DNA of 64,000 nt from Pseudoips prasinana (GCA_951640165.1 OX621243.1:5518001-5582000), one strand, 5' to 3'; positions 23,441 through 35,616 are shown, counted from the stretch's first letter. Numbers and translations: made by a program. The notes: a model not told the origin generated them from the letters alone.

Positions 23441-23519
23441 TATCTAGATTCCAATATAGTTAAAATTATTTCTGTCAAAACCCGTACCTTCTTAGAGTTA
23501 AAATGGTGTAAGAATGCTA

Positions 23520-24917
23520 ACATTAAACTTGGCTATCTGCATCAATTTCAAAGTCAAGCATTATGCTATTGAATCCGTCAACGTCTTCTAAAATTTGAGC
23601 ATTGCCCAAAGGCAATAATCGCTCATAAAATTCCAAACAATCCTTTGGAATTAAATCAAACATGGACTTTAAGTCGTCCAATTTGGCTTGGGCGATTTCT
23701 TTGCCATTAGGCCAAAGCAAAGCAAAATCCTTTTTCGAAATTTCTTGTAGAGTTCCTTTGACTCTTTTCCCAATATTTACCTCTTGGAGATCTTCGTAGT
23801 CTGCTTTTTTCATAAAAAAAGAATGCTCGACTTCCTTTTTTAATAAAATTTCTTTAGTTGTAAGCCAACTAACTTTTTTTTTGTTACATCTACTTTGCGA
23901 TTAACAATTTTTTTTCCTATCGCTTTAATGCTGATAAAATATTCTTTTTTCATCCTATAGACTTGGAGTGGTTTTTTTTACTATTTTTCATAACGTTAAT
24001 GTATTCATCCGCCGTATAAATCCTCTCATGCTGTTTAAGCTGTGTCTCAATTTTTGAGAAATCTGTGTCGTTAGGAAGGAACGTATGCCCTGATTCTAAA
24101 TATTTGAGTGTGATTGATTTTAACGTATCGTGAGAGTTAAGTACTGCCTTAAGCATGATTACCATTAAGATAAAAAACTATGTTCGTGGGAATTCTGGGA
24201 AGTGGTAGAGTTTTTTCTAAGTCGTATGTAAGGCATTCAAAAGTTTCATCAGTTTTAGCTGATCGTTATTCATGCTCTGTCGTAACGAGTTAGCTCTATT
24301 CAGATGTGCCTCTCTTTCTCTTTGCAACTTCAATCTTTCTTCTTCAAAGATAACATTTTTTATTTGCGCGTCAAAAGCATCGCACCTATTACAAGTGTCC
24401 TTTTTCAAGGATTTGCATCTTAAATTGAAATTTTTGTAAAATTGTCTCTTAAAAGTAGCACTTGATAATGCCGTTTTAGTTTCACCGTATTTTTTTTTTA
24501 GTTCCTCCATGTATATTTCGTATAGTTTCTGAATCGTCATACCTACTTTTAGGTACTGACAATCCGTTTCTTCCCGCCTATAGTGCGATTCGTAATTCGG
24601 CAAAGATTCTATGAGTTTTTTTATAAAATACAAATCTTCTTCTGTCGATTTGTTCCAGCCACCAATAGACTGTCCTCTTTTATCATTGATTATTCCAATT
24701 CGATTCTTTTTCAGGCAAACGTCTATTTTCTTAGGAGTGATTTGGTAAGTATTAATAAACATGTCTCTGCAAACTTGCGTGCCACAAATTCTGTAAACTC
24801 TGTGAAAATTTTTGGGTCTTTTTTTCCCAGTTTTGTTCCATTCCAAGACAGTATATTATGCCCTTTTTTTTGCACTTTCCGATACACTTTTTGTGATGTA
24901 TAAAAGCTGGGCTTCAT
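23520..24917 (-). pseudogene. Frameshifted transposon-like protein with core deletion
   Basis: Fragments in order on the minus strand are: 24723-24917 (MKPSFYTSQKVYRK); 24217-24846 (VCRDMFINTYQIT, GGWNKSTEED, NYESHYRREETDCQYLKVGM, then KDTCNRCDAFDAQI); 23950-24165 (SITLKYLESGHTFLPNDTDF); and 23523-23813 (DLKSMFDLIPKDCLEFYERL). These match, from memory, a multi-copy insect protein family of transposon character with no settled name. Between 24217 and 24165 the frame passes from TYDLEKTLPLPRIPTN straight to NSHDTLKS. The conserved middle of the family is therefore missing, at least about 100 residues by recollection. With several frameshifts as well, the copy is dead. It lies head-to-head with the ZAD gene, about 270 bases away. 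Confidence 0.6.
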
Positions 24918-24949
24918 AACTTCCGAGTGTTATATATCTTTCTTTTTAG

Positions 24950-25187
24950 CTTAGAGCATTTAGACTCGAAAACTCGCACTCGCAGCGTAAGGGGAACGTT
25001 GAACGTTGTAAGGACTGCAATGTGTATAAGTACCTTTATGATCAAAAGACTAAACTATGGAGTCTTAACCTTTTAAAAGTTTGTTACGTCAATAATATAT
25101 GTCAATATTGCTTTATTTATATTTTGTAATGTTACTCTTCTATCGATTATTGCAATCAAATCTGTAAATAGATAAAACCTTACAAAA
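24950..25187 (+). promoter_or_regulatory. Probable promoter region of the ZAD zinc-finger gene
   Basis: This short AT-rich gap lies between the pseudogene start and the ATG at 25188. By position it must hold the ZAD gene's 5' UTR and promoter. No specific element is claimed. Confidence 0.3.
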
Positions 25188-25319
25188 ATGGACTATACAA
25201 ATCGGTGCCTCACATGTTTAGCCAGTGACAAAGAAATGCGGCATATTCATACAAGTATAAGGATCGCAGGGGTGGATGTACAGCTTTCAGATATTTTACA
25301 AAATTTCTATAATTTTAAG
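25188..25319 (+). CDS. ZAD gene exon 1
   Basis: 44 codons from MDYTNRCLTC to NFYNFK, ending at AAG|GTAAAC. It supplies the first CxxC of the ZAD and is easily missed because it is short. Confidence 0.85.
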
Positions 25320-27063
25320 GTAAACTTGAGGTTTTATTTTATAGACGTTAAATTATAACAACTATTTCTTTAATGCTCTTAATAAATAATGCTATAGAAC
25401 TTAAAATTAATGTGATGTTAAGGATAAAAAAACTGGACTTGAAATGTAAACAATGTATGAGGAACAATAGTGGTGCAAACTAAGATTTTTTTCGTTTATA
25501 TTAAGACGGAACATTAAATGAAGCCCCACACAGCAAAAAGAAAATGCAAAATACCTTAAAACTAATGAAGTTAGAAGCATTTAAAATTACGTTAGATAAT
25601 ACTTCACTTGCAACAGAGCCAAAGAAGCTACATTAAATAAATAAATAAAAAAGGTTTTTATCAACAAAGCCTTTAACAAAGCGCTTGTAAATAGTCAGAA
25701 CATGTTTGTAGTAATATAGTTAAGTAGGTATAAATAATATTTCTAATTACATATTATAGATATTTAGGTACACAGATTGTTAAAACATTTCTAAAATTTA
25801 TTTATAATAGTAATGATATTCAGCTAGCTTGTATTTTGTCAAGGAGATAATGTTTAGGTTTGATTATCTAACAGGCATTCTGCGTAGGAGGGACAGACTC
25901 CCCATTTTTAAAAACTTAATTTTTATTGTTAATTAGAATTGCTATTTTTTCTTAATTCAACATTAGTCCCTACCACCTATTCTTGAACAGTGGCACTAAA
26001 CCGCAATATCTATTCTATTAAAGATTAACCTCCGTTACAAAAATAAAACTATATTTTGCTAATAATTGTAATTTTTTTGCAGGTTACCTTAGGACCCATG
26101 TTTCCAGAGAACATTTGCATTAGCTGCGTTCACCAACTTACCATGACATATTCATTCAAAGTCCTCATTGAATCCAGTTCAAAAACATTAACAGACAACT
26201 TGCAATTATTAGATTCTACAAGTGACAATAACTATGACTATAATTTTGAATCTGATGATCAAAAGCCACTTATTCACAGAATTAATGTTAAAAAAAAAAG
26301 AATTAATAAGGTAGAAATGATACAAGAAGAAATGAGCCTTTTGTTTTGTGTGGAATGTAAAGCAGAATTTAATTCAGTGAAAACATTAAATGACCATTGT
26401 TCCAACAATCACCCGACAAAATCTATAATTGGGAGAGATTGTGAATATTGTAATGAAAAGTTTGATGATTTCCGATCTCTAGTCTTACACCGGAAATTAC
26501 ATTTAAAACCGTATTTATGTGAAAACTGTTGGGAAGGCTTCTACAATGAAGAAGAATTAAATACCCACTCATGTCGACCAAATGTAGAAAATAAGGATAA
26601 AAATAAATCGGAGAAAGTGTTACGGCAATGTGACCAGTGTGGGAAATCATACCCACCTGGGTATATTAGAATACATATGTTAACTCACAGTGATGACAGA
26701 CCATACAGCTGTAAATACTGCCCAAAGAAATTTAAAGTACCCGGTGGACTCCATTCTCATGTTCTATGGAACCACAAACGGACAAGGAATCACAAATGTG
26801 AAGTATGCAATGCTACCTTTATATCATCTAGTTCTCGAAGTTCGCATATCCGTAAAAATCATCTTAAAGAGAAAAAGTATAGTTGTGATAGTTGTAGTAA
26901 ACGGTTCTTTTCTAAGTCAGAATTGCAAAGGCATTCCTTAACACATACGGGTGTGAAGAACTTTCATTGCCATTTATGTGATAAATCATATCAAACAAGA
27001 TATGGGTTAAATGTACATTTGAAGTCTCATTCTCAAATCAATATGAATGTCTTGGATTTATAA
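25188..27063 (+). CDS. ZAD C2H2 zinc-finger transcription factor, two exons
   Basis: Exon 1 is 25188-25319 and exon 2 is 26083-27063; the intron of 763 bases has GTAAAC and TTTTTGCAG borders in phase 0. The join encodes 370 residues. An N-terminal ZAD domain (about 1-75) has the paired cysteines C7/C10 from exon 1 and C56/C59 from exon 2. ZAD dimerises insect zinc-finger proteins. An acidic/basic linker (about 80-125) includes KKKR. Eight C2H2 fingers follow between about 133 and 360, for example YSCKYCPKKF and FHCHLCDKSY, several joined by TGVKNF- or SDDRPY-like linkers. It is a nuclear, sequence-specific DNA-binding protein; the target is unknown. Reading exon 2 alone from the ATG at 26056 would include nine intron-encoded residues and lose half the ZAD. 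ZAD families expand fast in insects, so no gene symbol is assigned. Confidence 0.88.
26083..27063 (+). CDS. ZAD gene exon 2
   Basis: It starts after TTTTTTGCAG with VTLGPMFPENICISC, the second CxxC of the ZAD, and runs through all eight C2H2 fingers to a TAA. An ATTAAA lies at about 27127, a possible polyadenylation signal. Confidence 0.9.
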   Translation, partial: VTLGPMFPENICISCVHQLTMTYSFKVLIESSSKTLTDNLQLLDSTSDNNYDYNFESDDQKPLIHRINVKKKRINKVEMIQEEMSLLFCVECKAEFNSVKTLNDHCSNNHPTKSIIGRDCEYCNEKFDDFRSLVLHRKLHLKPYLCENCWEGFYNEEELNTHSCRPNVENKDKNKSEKVLRQCDQCGKSYPPGYIRIHMLTHSDDRPYSCKYCPKKFKVPGGLHSHVLWNHKRTRNHKCEVCNATFISSSSRSSHIRKNHLKEKKYSCDSCSKRFFSKSELQRHSLTHTGVKNFHCHLCDKSYQTRYGLNVHLKSHSQINMNVLDL

Positions 27064-28080
27064 ACTGAAGTACAAATTAGCAATGTTGATCTCATTAGTA
27101 ATAAGTTATTTAATTACCGATTATTTATTAAATAGTTTTTAAAACACATCCCGTCTTTTACTCTTCCCTTCTAATTTTGTGTGCGTCACGTCTCCGCCAC
27201 GTTATCCAAACAGAAAAAGAAATCGCTATATTTTTAGTCAAAATCGAAAGGAACAAACCAAAACTTTGTCAAAGCAGAAATAAAGAAGTTACAGGGGTTT
27301 TAAGTTGGCCGCGCGAAAGTAACGTGCACGATTGCGCGGCCATGGAGATCTCAGTAACTACTTGGGATAGAGATCTAAATCTTTTTGATAATTGAACATT
27401 TCATTTGTCAACAATTGTCAAAAAAAGAATTATAAGACTAAGATCAATATTTCACGAAATATTCACCTTGGAAGTTATGGCCGCGCAATCGTGCACTTGT
27501 TGTTTCTTTAATCTCGATTATTTCTTAAAAACTTAAGATATCATGCATTAAAACTGTTACTAGAAGAAAGGTTTTAATATGTCCAAAGTACCGAAAGCAT
27601 TTAATGCCACCAAAGTTTATTTAAACTGACGAAATCAAGGTAAAACAAAAGTTACGTGGCCGCGCAAACGTAACGTTACTTTGAACGCTGATATCTCATT
27701 ATCTATAATTGTTAAGATTTCGGTGTTAACATCCATTTATTCGCAACATTGACCTTATCAGATTGGCATAGCTTTTTAACCTCAGGACAATTTTCTACAC
27801 GTGTAATCTCAAAAATGATGATATCTCTTATAATGTTCGAGTAGAGTGACCATAATTTCTGTTAAATATGGGGATATCTTTTGCTCTACTAGACGATAAT
27901 GTACCTGTTAGGAATAATTATTGTAGAAATGGCTAAGATAAGACAGTTCAATACAATATTCTTTTCTTTTATACACATGTTCAAATCATGCCATACAAAA
28001 CAAGGCCAAAAAATGAAACTTAGTTCTGTTTTCACCACATGGCGCGACATTGCTGCTTGTACTCCAGTAATTTATCCATA

Positions 28081-28372
28081 TCTATACATATAATAAAATC
28101 GTAGGAATGTCAAAACTGTACCTTGAATGTTATTTAAAAAAGGATACTTGGGGCGTGATCTACAATCGACATCGAAGCCAAAAAAATAGCTTTTAGAATT
28201 TTTGTCTGTTTATCTGTATGTATGTCCGGGCTGAACTCAAAAAGTACTGCATGAATATTACTAAGAGGTCGGGTCGACATAAAGGCTACATATTATCACG
28301 CTATCACCTACGGGGGAGGGGCTGTGATAATTTATAAAATTTAACGCGGGTAAAACCGCGGGGCACAGCTAG
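28081..28372 (+). mobile_element. Non-autonomous Helitron inside the foldback
   Basis: It begins TCTATACATATAATAAAATC, contains GTCCGGGCTGAACTCAAAAA, and ends CGCGGGTAAAACCGCG then GGGCACAGCTAG. It is the most complete copy of this family in the window; truncated relatives are at 8429 and 44844. Confidence 0.72.
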
Positions 28373-28796
28373 TCTATTATATGTTTGTAGTACCCGGCGA
28401 CACAGGGATTAGATAGGCAAGCGTGGGCGTAGTCTTTTTAAAACGAAAAGAAAAAAAAGAAAAGAATTTAAGATGTGCTCGGTTAATAGGCAGTAATATA
28501 ACAATTATGAACTCAAAGCTACGTGTGATGATTATAGAAATGACTCGAGCGAAGGGACTCTACCTACGGAATAGCAATTCTATTTGTTTTCATTTTGAGA
28601 GAAAAAACAATAAACATTATATATTTCGAATTATGTAGGTACCTACATTTCTATTTTATATTTCTAGCATTACTAACCCACGAAAATTTGACTCCTAATT
28701 TGAAATACATGTTAAATTAGGAACCAAATGTGGGACGTTAAATTGTTCCAATCGCGTTATATTTCGTATATTTTATGACCGTAAAAACATTATACT

Positions 28797-28965
28797 TTAC
28801 CATGACAGCCAAATTACGTCCACTGTTGGACAAAATCCTCCGCAAAGTTCACAGAAAAACGCTGCTGTCCGTTCTCTGGTAGGTTTTCCTTCGGGACGAT
28901 TTCTAGGCCCCCCACGGGATGAGATGGGGTGATGATATTCCACGCCGTCACCACACAGCGAATTC
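28797..28965 (-). repeat. Interspersed repeat, RTE-3'-end-like family
   Basis: It contains GTCCACTGTTGGACAAAATC and CCCCCCACGGGATGAGATGG, matching 7740-7990 with an internal deletion. Confidence 0.42.
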
Positions 28966-29977
28966 GTAATAATTATACCCTCTTTATCGATTTTACGTAA
29001 ATGGTCGAAACTCCAGCTCAAGAAATACTGTTGCCATTACCATTACTGTTTCATTGTAAAAATTATAACTCGTCAATACATAACACAACATAAAAGTCGT
29101 TTGACAAACGGAAAAAGGAAAGTGCATTAAACTCTTTTATTTTATCCAATTCTCCAACAATTATTCCTAACAGGTACATTTTCGTCCAATAGAGCATAAG
29201 ATATCCCCATATTTAACAGAAATTATGGTCACTCTATTCGAACATTATAAGAGATATCATCATTTTTGAGATTAAAATTGTCCTGAGGTTAAAAATTTAG
29301 TTTTAGATAATGAGATATCAGCGTTCAAAGTAACGTTACGATTGCGCGGCCACGTAACTTTTGTTTTGCCTTGTTTTCATCAGTTTAAATAAACATTGGT
29401 GTCATTAAATGCTTTCAGTACTTTGGACATATTAAAACCTTTCTTCTAGTAACAGTTTTAATGCATGATATCTTAAGTTTTGAAGAAATAATCGAGATTA
29501 AAGAAACATTAAGTACACGATTGCGCGGCCATAACTTCCAAGGTGAATATTTCGTGAAATATTGATCTTAGTCTCATAATTCTTTTTATGACAATTGTTG
29601 ACAAATGAAATGTTCAATTAACAAAAAGATTTAGATCTCTATCCCAAGTAGTTACTGAGATCTCCATGGCCGCGCAATCGTGCACGTTACGTTCGCGCGG
29701 CCAACTTAAAACCCCTGTAACTTCTCTATTTCTGCTTTGACAAAAATTTGGTTTGTTCCTTTCGATTTTGACTAAAAATATAGCGATTTCTTTTTCTGTT
29801 TGGATAACGTGGCGGAGCAATCATGACGCACATTTAATTTTTGAATAATTGTGTGCATTTAGTTAGCAGCCTCACACTTGAATTTGATTGTTTTGAATAT
29901 GTCAAATAATTGTGAGTAAATAGTGGCATATAATACAACAGATTAAGAGTTACAGTATTTCAAAATATATTTGAGTA

Positions 29978-30111
29978 CAGACGCCAGCACATCAAGCCAC
30001 CCAATCTGTCAAATTTCCCCAATTGAAAGTGAACCTTGTGCTTATGAGATAAAGTTGAAAATCTATAAAAGAAATTTGACAGATTGGGGAAGCTGGATGT
30101 GCTGGCGTCTG
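29978..30111. mobile_element. MITE, 134 bp, TA duplication
   Basis: The terminal inverted repeats begin CAGACGCCAGCACATC and are flanked by TA on both sides. A second copy is at 35617-35749. Size, TA target and lack of coding capacity fit a Tc1/mariner-type MITE. Confidence 0.65.
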
Positions 30112-30253
30112 TACTTTAGTGGGGCTGATAAATAAACAGAGGCATGACTCATTAGATCGCAATGGTTAACTGTTTGTATCGTTAATATTTTAAGTGAAAT
30201 TCCCGAGAACGTTTGAGATCCGATTCCGGTTGACCATCGGGAGTACACTGTCG

Positions 30254-30675
30254 GGTGTGCGTTACGCTTGCTCCGCCACGTTATCCAAACAGAAAAAAAG
30301 ATCGCTACAATTTATGTCGAAATAAGTCAAAATCAAAGGGAACAAACCAAAAATTTGTCATAGCAGAAATAAAGAAGTTAGAGGGGTTTTAAGTTGGCCG
30401 CGCGAACGTAACGTGCTACTTGGGATAGAGATCAATTTTTTTGTTAGTTGAACATTGAATTTGTCAACAATTGTCAAAAAAAGAAGTGTAAGGCTAAAAT
30501 CAATATTTTCGAACTATTCACATTGGAAGTTATTACCGCGCAATCGTGCACTTGATGTTTCTTTAATCTCGATTATTTCTTTGAAACCTAAAATTTCGCG
30601 CAGTAAAACTGACTGCACGAAATCTTGGATTTCGGTCTTAATTTGTCCAAAGTACCAAAAGCATTTAATACTATA
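30254..30675 (+). mobile_element. Partial third copy of the foldback arm
   Basis: From GTGTGCGTTACGCTTGCTCC onward it follows the left arm of the 27170-29840 element in the same orientation, including GTTGGCCGCGCGAACGTAAC at 30394. The second GGCCGCGC site is degenerate (ACCGCGC at 30536). It breaks off near 30675 with no partner arm. Confidence 0.65.
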
Positions 30676-30719
30676 TCCTTTCAACAGCGATCTTCTGGCG
30701 CACTGACCCATTGCGAAGC

Positions 30720-31310
30720 GACATTTTTAAATAAGTAGCTCATAGAGGAACTTCTTACTTACGGAAATAAATAAATAAAAATAATTAAGTGAGCATAACT
30801 TCCTTCCAATATTGACCATATTGTAAAACGAAGTGTTCTTTGGTTAAGCAAATCGGGCTATGTCGATTTCTTTGGTTCGCCTGTGGATTTAAACGTCTCT
30901 GATTTCACTTTCTCGGATAACTTATACCAAAGCTCTCTCTTTGGGTAACCTTGAGCCTTCTTATAAGGTCCATAGAGAGCGTTCCCGTTCCGTAAGTAAC
31001 GTATATACACTATAAAATACTATTTTGAATGGATGGAGTGAAACATATATACCACGTTAATATAAGTTTATTTCGTAGGTACTCAAAATAGGATTATCTA
31101 AATACAAACAAAAACATAGTGCAGGTACAGAAACTTTAACAAGGTGATGAATAATATTATGGAAATATAATTGCTCTGAAAATAATTCAAAATAATAACA
31201 ATCGATACAATCTTAATAATAATAATAATTTGGAACAAAATGGCGAACTCAGGCACTTACACTAACTTATAATTGAATTTATAGGTTTTTCTTTGAAGTT
31301 ATACAAGGTG
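30720..31310. other. Intergenic DNA
   Basis: No gene or repeat is recognised; AT-rich. Confidence 0.35.
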
Positions 31311-31538
31311 TAACTTAAATAGTAGAACATTTTTTTTTTTAATTATTTACCATAAAACATAAAAAAGAAACCAGTTTATGACACGTAAAATATTTGCTTT
31401 GAAATACATGAGTTTATCATTATTATTATATATGGGAACTTAATATTTTGCATTTTAATATGCTACAAGTTGCTTAGTTTCATTCCCAAAGCTTACCGCA
31501 CCTTAAGTTACGTGCACTAATTATGCTACACCTTGTAT
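31311..31538. mobile_element. MITE-like element with ATACAAGGTGTA ends
   Basis: The left end ATACAAGGTGTAACTT faces the right end GCTACACCTTGTAT, giving a 228 bp element with no coding sequence. A related single end (ATACAAGGTGTTACATAAAT) is seen at 46619. Confidence 0.45.
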
Positions 31539-31544
31539 GTATAA

Positions 31545-32134
31545 TTAATAGAATAAAAATTGACAAATTTAACAGCAAAGTGGAAATATTTTGGCTCCTA
31601 TTTAATAACGCTAAGCACCAAGGTAAGACACGAAGCATATCAATGTTCTAGATGATTTTACTAAGCATTTCTTCAGCTCAGTAATAATAATAAGGCAAGA
31701 ATCCTATCTTCCAGGAATTTTTGGATATTTCCTTAATCATGTAATAGCTTTAAACCTTTTGGACTTTACACTCTTTTATCCGATCCGGCTCACTTTACAT
31801 TGTCGACGCGACTCTACAAGTAAGTCCTCTACTATGTAAATCACATAATTTTCAGCTTTTACGTAACTAAGGATTTACCATGCTTATAAAATTATGGCAG
31901 CTTTTACTAAGTACTTATTTAATTTTATAGTATTCTCATATATATACTTTTCTCATATATTTTCTTTTTTGGTGGGAAAATATATTGTAAGTATTATATT
32001 TTTGACAATTGTGTATGTTTATCGCTATCCAATAACAATCGAAACAACCAGCCTCAAGGAAATTATAATTAAGGTTACTACTGATTTGGGGGTCGTAACT
32101 GGTTTTTGTCTTGCGGTAGCAAATCCCGGGTAAA
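31545..32134. other. Intergenic DNA
   Basis: No supported gene. The small frame at 31894-32133 is hydrophobic through AT-rich composition and has no family signature. Confidence 0.35.
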
Positions 32135-32400
32135 AAGTTATATTGATATATTTCTGAAAATTCTCAGTATCAGCCCGGAGTCTGGAAACTGGCGGTGTTA
32201 CACCCACGTGCTTCGGAGATCCTGCACTGGATTTCATTTCGGGTAAGTCGACTAGTCGGCACCAACAGATATTAAGATACAGAGAGTGCACCGTTGCGCG
32301 ATAAGATATCTCACGCAGGTGGCTAGACTCCATTATGACTGGCCACAATTCGGCCGGGTGGGCACTACTTTGAACTGTGCTCACGAATTTTTCTTTGATA
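32135..32400 (+). repeat. SINE-related fragment
   Basis: It contains TCTCAGTATCAGCCCGGAGT then a GTGTTACACCCACGTGCTTC stretch, the plus-strand equivalent of the middle of the SINE at 60440-60800. Both ends are diverged. Confidence 0.35.
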
Positions 32401-33154
32401 TCGTCTAAATCCCATTTATATTCGCGTTGGCTTGCAATTAAACCTGTTGCACCTAGCTAGCAAAACTAAACAAGCCACTGCTGACACCTGTCATTATTAT
32501 TGACGTAACCGACAATTTCTAGCGGCGCGTAGCGGAAAAATATAGCAGTTTTGATGACATTGCATCACACTACAATATAAGCCGCCTCCCCTCTGACAGC
32601 GCCGGCGAAGACTGAGTTATCAGGTCGCAATATAGTAACTCTTTATATTTTCTATAACACTATGCGTATGGATTTTATTTCTTAAATACTCGATAAAAGG
32701 AAGCTTATTAAACAAATAAACGTTTGATTATCAAATAGGAGCCAAATTTACATAAATTTAAAGCGTGTATTTATAAAAATATAAAAAATATCACTCTCTA
32801 TATATACCAGCAGAGGTAAAAATATATGTACTTTTAGTAATATACACCGTCATAATAGAACTATTATGATATAAATCATTTTACTAGTCTTTTAGATGGT
32901 AAGTTTTACATTAAATTATATACATACAGTCAGTCAGGGTCAGTGAAAACAGTGAAGGAGGAAATCCGAGATACATAACAGAGATATAAGGAGCGGCTAA
33001 TGAATCATCCCAATCAATTAGCACGCCAGTTAACAACCCAGAAACATGTGAAACGACTGAAGCGCCACAAAATCCTAGAGCTACAAGATAGACATTAGCT
33101 CTAGGCTTCAATGATGGAGAGCACACTCGACATGATAAATATTATGATACGCCA

Positions 33155-33290
33155 TCGACTCATAGGCTAATGACTGATTGCTGATAAAAGAATAACAAAA
33201 AAATATATATATACAGTATTAAATTTCCATGGTAAAAAATGGGGAACGCTGTCGACTCATAGTCTAATGACTGATTGCCGATAAAAGAAG

Positions 33291-33376
<86 letters not shown>
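33155..33376. repeat. TA microsatellite with duplicated flank
   Basis: A near-pure (TA)n run occupies about 33295-33376. The 50 bases before it (CGACTCATAGTCTAATGACT and on) are a diverged repeat of 33153-33210, where a shorter TA run also follows. Slippage plus local duplication explains the layout. Confidence 0.8.
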
Positions 33377-33379
<3 letters not shown>

Positions 33380-33784
33380 CAGTATTAAATTTTGTCATTT
33401 GTCCATAGTTATTTACTTCGTTGATTTTCATAGGGCATCTATTTAAATGGGCCTCTAGGTTATTAATTATATTGTTTAAGAAATAAATAACATTATTATA
33501 ATCACTGTACAGCTAATAAAGAAATAATTGTTCCAAAGTGTACATCTAAGTCTAAACCATTTACTTTGAATGATCGAAACCAATGGAACAACCAAAACTC
33601 AGCCTTTGCTATACTGACGTAAGGTAGTTATTTCAATGTACCAAACATACAGTTTGAGTGGTTATGTAGGTTTCAGTTTAGGTTCGACTCTTCACAGGAA
33701 AACTATGATATAATTAAATAAGTCCAAGAGTGAGATAGCAGTACCAAAACCGTCCTATTCTAAAAAGCAATACGCAACACTAAA

Positions 33785-33950
33785 AAGGTGCCAGAGCTCA
33801 TTGGGTTGGGGGGAACGATCAGCAACACTTGTTTGCTGACTTTTACAGGCCGGCAACGCACCCATCACACCTCTGGGGATGCGAGTGTCCATGGGCGGCG
33901 GTGATCACTTACCATCAGGTGACCCACTGGCGCGTTTGTCGCCCTGATAT
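33785..33950 (-). repeat. Interspersed repeat (inverted copy of 8555-8700)
   Basis: It shares GGCCGGCAACGCACCC, CATGGGCGGCGGTGATCACT and TACCATCAGGTGACCC with the reverse complement of 8555-8700. Confidence 0.45.
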
Positions 33951-35610
33951 ATATAAAAAAAATCTGCCGTTGTGTATTAATATAAGTACATATATCTTTG
34001 CCAACATTTGTTACCAGTTTATACATAAGCTATATTTACATTGATCCTAGGCTAATAACGCCCAGACTGTTTTTGATACGACACTAATCTGTAATCCGTT
34101 ATATTCGAGTGTATCCTGCAATAGAAAAAAAAAGTTTTAATATTTTTGTGATTAAGCTGGCAACACTTAAGGGTTAAATTACTAGTTGCCACATGCATAG
34201 CAAACTAAGCTTTAAAAAAGAAATGCTTATTTTAAATGTATTAGTTAAAATGCAACAAATAATTTATTTAATTAGTAATAAAGTATATTTTTGGAAAAAT
34301 ATTTTTTTTTAATCCACAACCAGTGCTACAAAATGAGCAAATATAATTTTTTAATTCACAATTTTTATCAAATGTATTAAGTAGAAAAATATGATCATAA
34401 TCTGTAAAATCTCAATATTTTAAAGAAACATTTTAGATATGTCACAATAATAGTAGAAATAGATTTAAATTCTTATATGTCATACCAACAGAATATCATA
34501 TATTTAGAAACATTATTTTTTACAAGACAACACTGGGTTAAATTAAAGTACCTACTGAGCGAAAATTTTAACGAATTTTATGAGTCATAATACATAAATA
34601 GAACTCTCTCTCTCTCTATTCCCGACTGTGCGTCTCATACGGTAGTGGGATCAGCCTTTCTAATATTTCTCCTCCAATAAAAAAGTATTATTTGTTTCTT
34701 GTTAGGTGACAGGCGAAAGAAACATAAATATTATTAGTCCCGGCATATTTTTTGCCGTCAATAAACTGTCTAAAGTCTAAAATTTTACGTTTTATCTTCC
34801 GGAGAGAAAACAATTAGTGCTGAAAAAACAGCGCCCAAAAAATCCATCTCACAGTTTTCTGTCTCGTTCGCGCACTCACTTTACTGCTATTTTAAAGATA
34901 TGCTATTTTTTGCATACAAACTTTCTCCTGACAATAACGAACACATAAAAGAAAGATTTATCAAATTTGGTGCAGTTGTTTGGAAGTTATGTGCCTTCTA
35001 ACATTTGGGTGAGACATATTAATTTACATAATATATAGATAATAATTGAACTTTAATTGAATGTGGACGTATTCATTATACCCAAATATCTTTAATAAGT
35101 ATATGAATTATCACTTGACATCTGACAGTCACAAATTGGGGCATATTAATGACTGTTAATTTGTCTTTCCCTGTCATAAGAACTTTGTCAGAAGGAAATG
35201 CAATACCATTTGAGTCGAGGCTAATGTCTTTTTACGAAATCTATTATCTATACTAGTTTAATTTAACCCAGAGCATTCGGTTAGTCAACTGATTAAGAAT
35301 TAAATGCAATAATATAAACTTAAATCGCAATAACTACTATAAAATATTAATTTTATTAGTCAACAGATTCATTCAAAATCTTGGTATACATATTTTGTTA
35401 TTTTTAATATAGTTACGTAACCCTTAGCCAGGTTATGTACTACACAGGCCACGCGGATTTCAACCTTAAATCTTTGACATAAGGTGCAAATCTTGAGAAA
35501 AATTAGAGCCAGGCCTTGCTAAGGGTTATAATAATGCATAAAATAAACAGCATGGCATTTATAAATTTAATTATTTGTATAGAACCAGTTTGCAAATTAA
35601 GTTATATAAA
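33951..35610. other. Intergenic DNA
   Basis: No coding exon is recognised. A short CT microsatellite lies at about 34606-34618. The remainder is AT-rich. Confidence 0.35.
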
Positions 35611-35616
35611 TATGTA

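Larger units (their letters stand above)
27170..29840. mobile_element. Long-armed foldback transposon, about 2.7 kb
   Basis: A left arm (about 27177-27945) and a right arm (about 29140-29835) are inverted copies of roughly 700 bases. Both open with GTGCGTCA, then CTCCGCCACGTTATCCAAAC. Each arm contains GGCCGCGC motifs in mirrored order: 27307, 27334 (inverted), 27479 and 27658 on the left; 29344, 29523, 29668 and 29695 on the right. The middle holds a Helitron (28081-28372) and an RTE-like repeat, with no transposase. Arms have small indels. A third, partial copy is at 30254-30675. The superfamily is not recognised. Confidence 0.7.

Noticed and set aside
27177..27395. 72-codon frame and its near copy at 29614-29820
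   Set aside because: The two frames are similar because they lie in the inverted arms of the foldback element. No motif is seen and the third copy breaks the frame.
33295..33376. TA run as a possible origin or regulatory element
   Set aside because: A simple microsatellite with a duplicated flank explains it.
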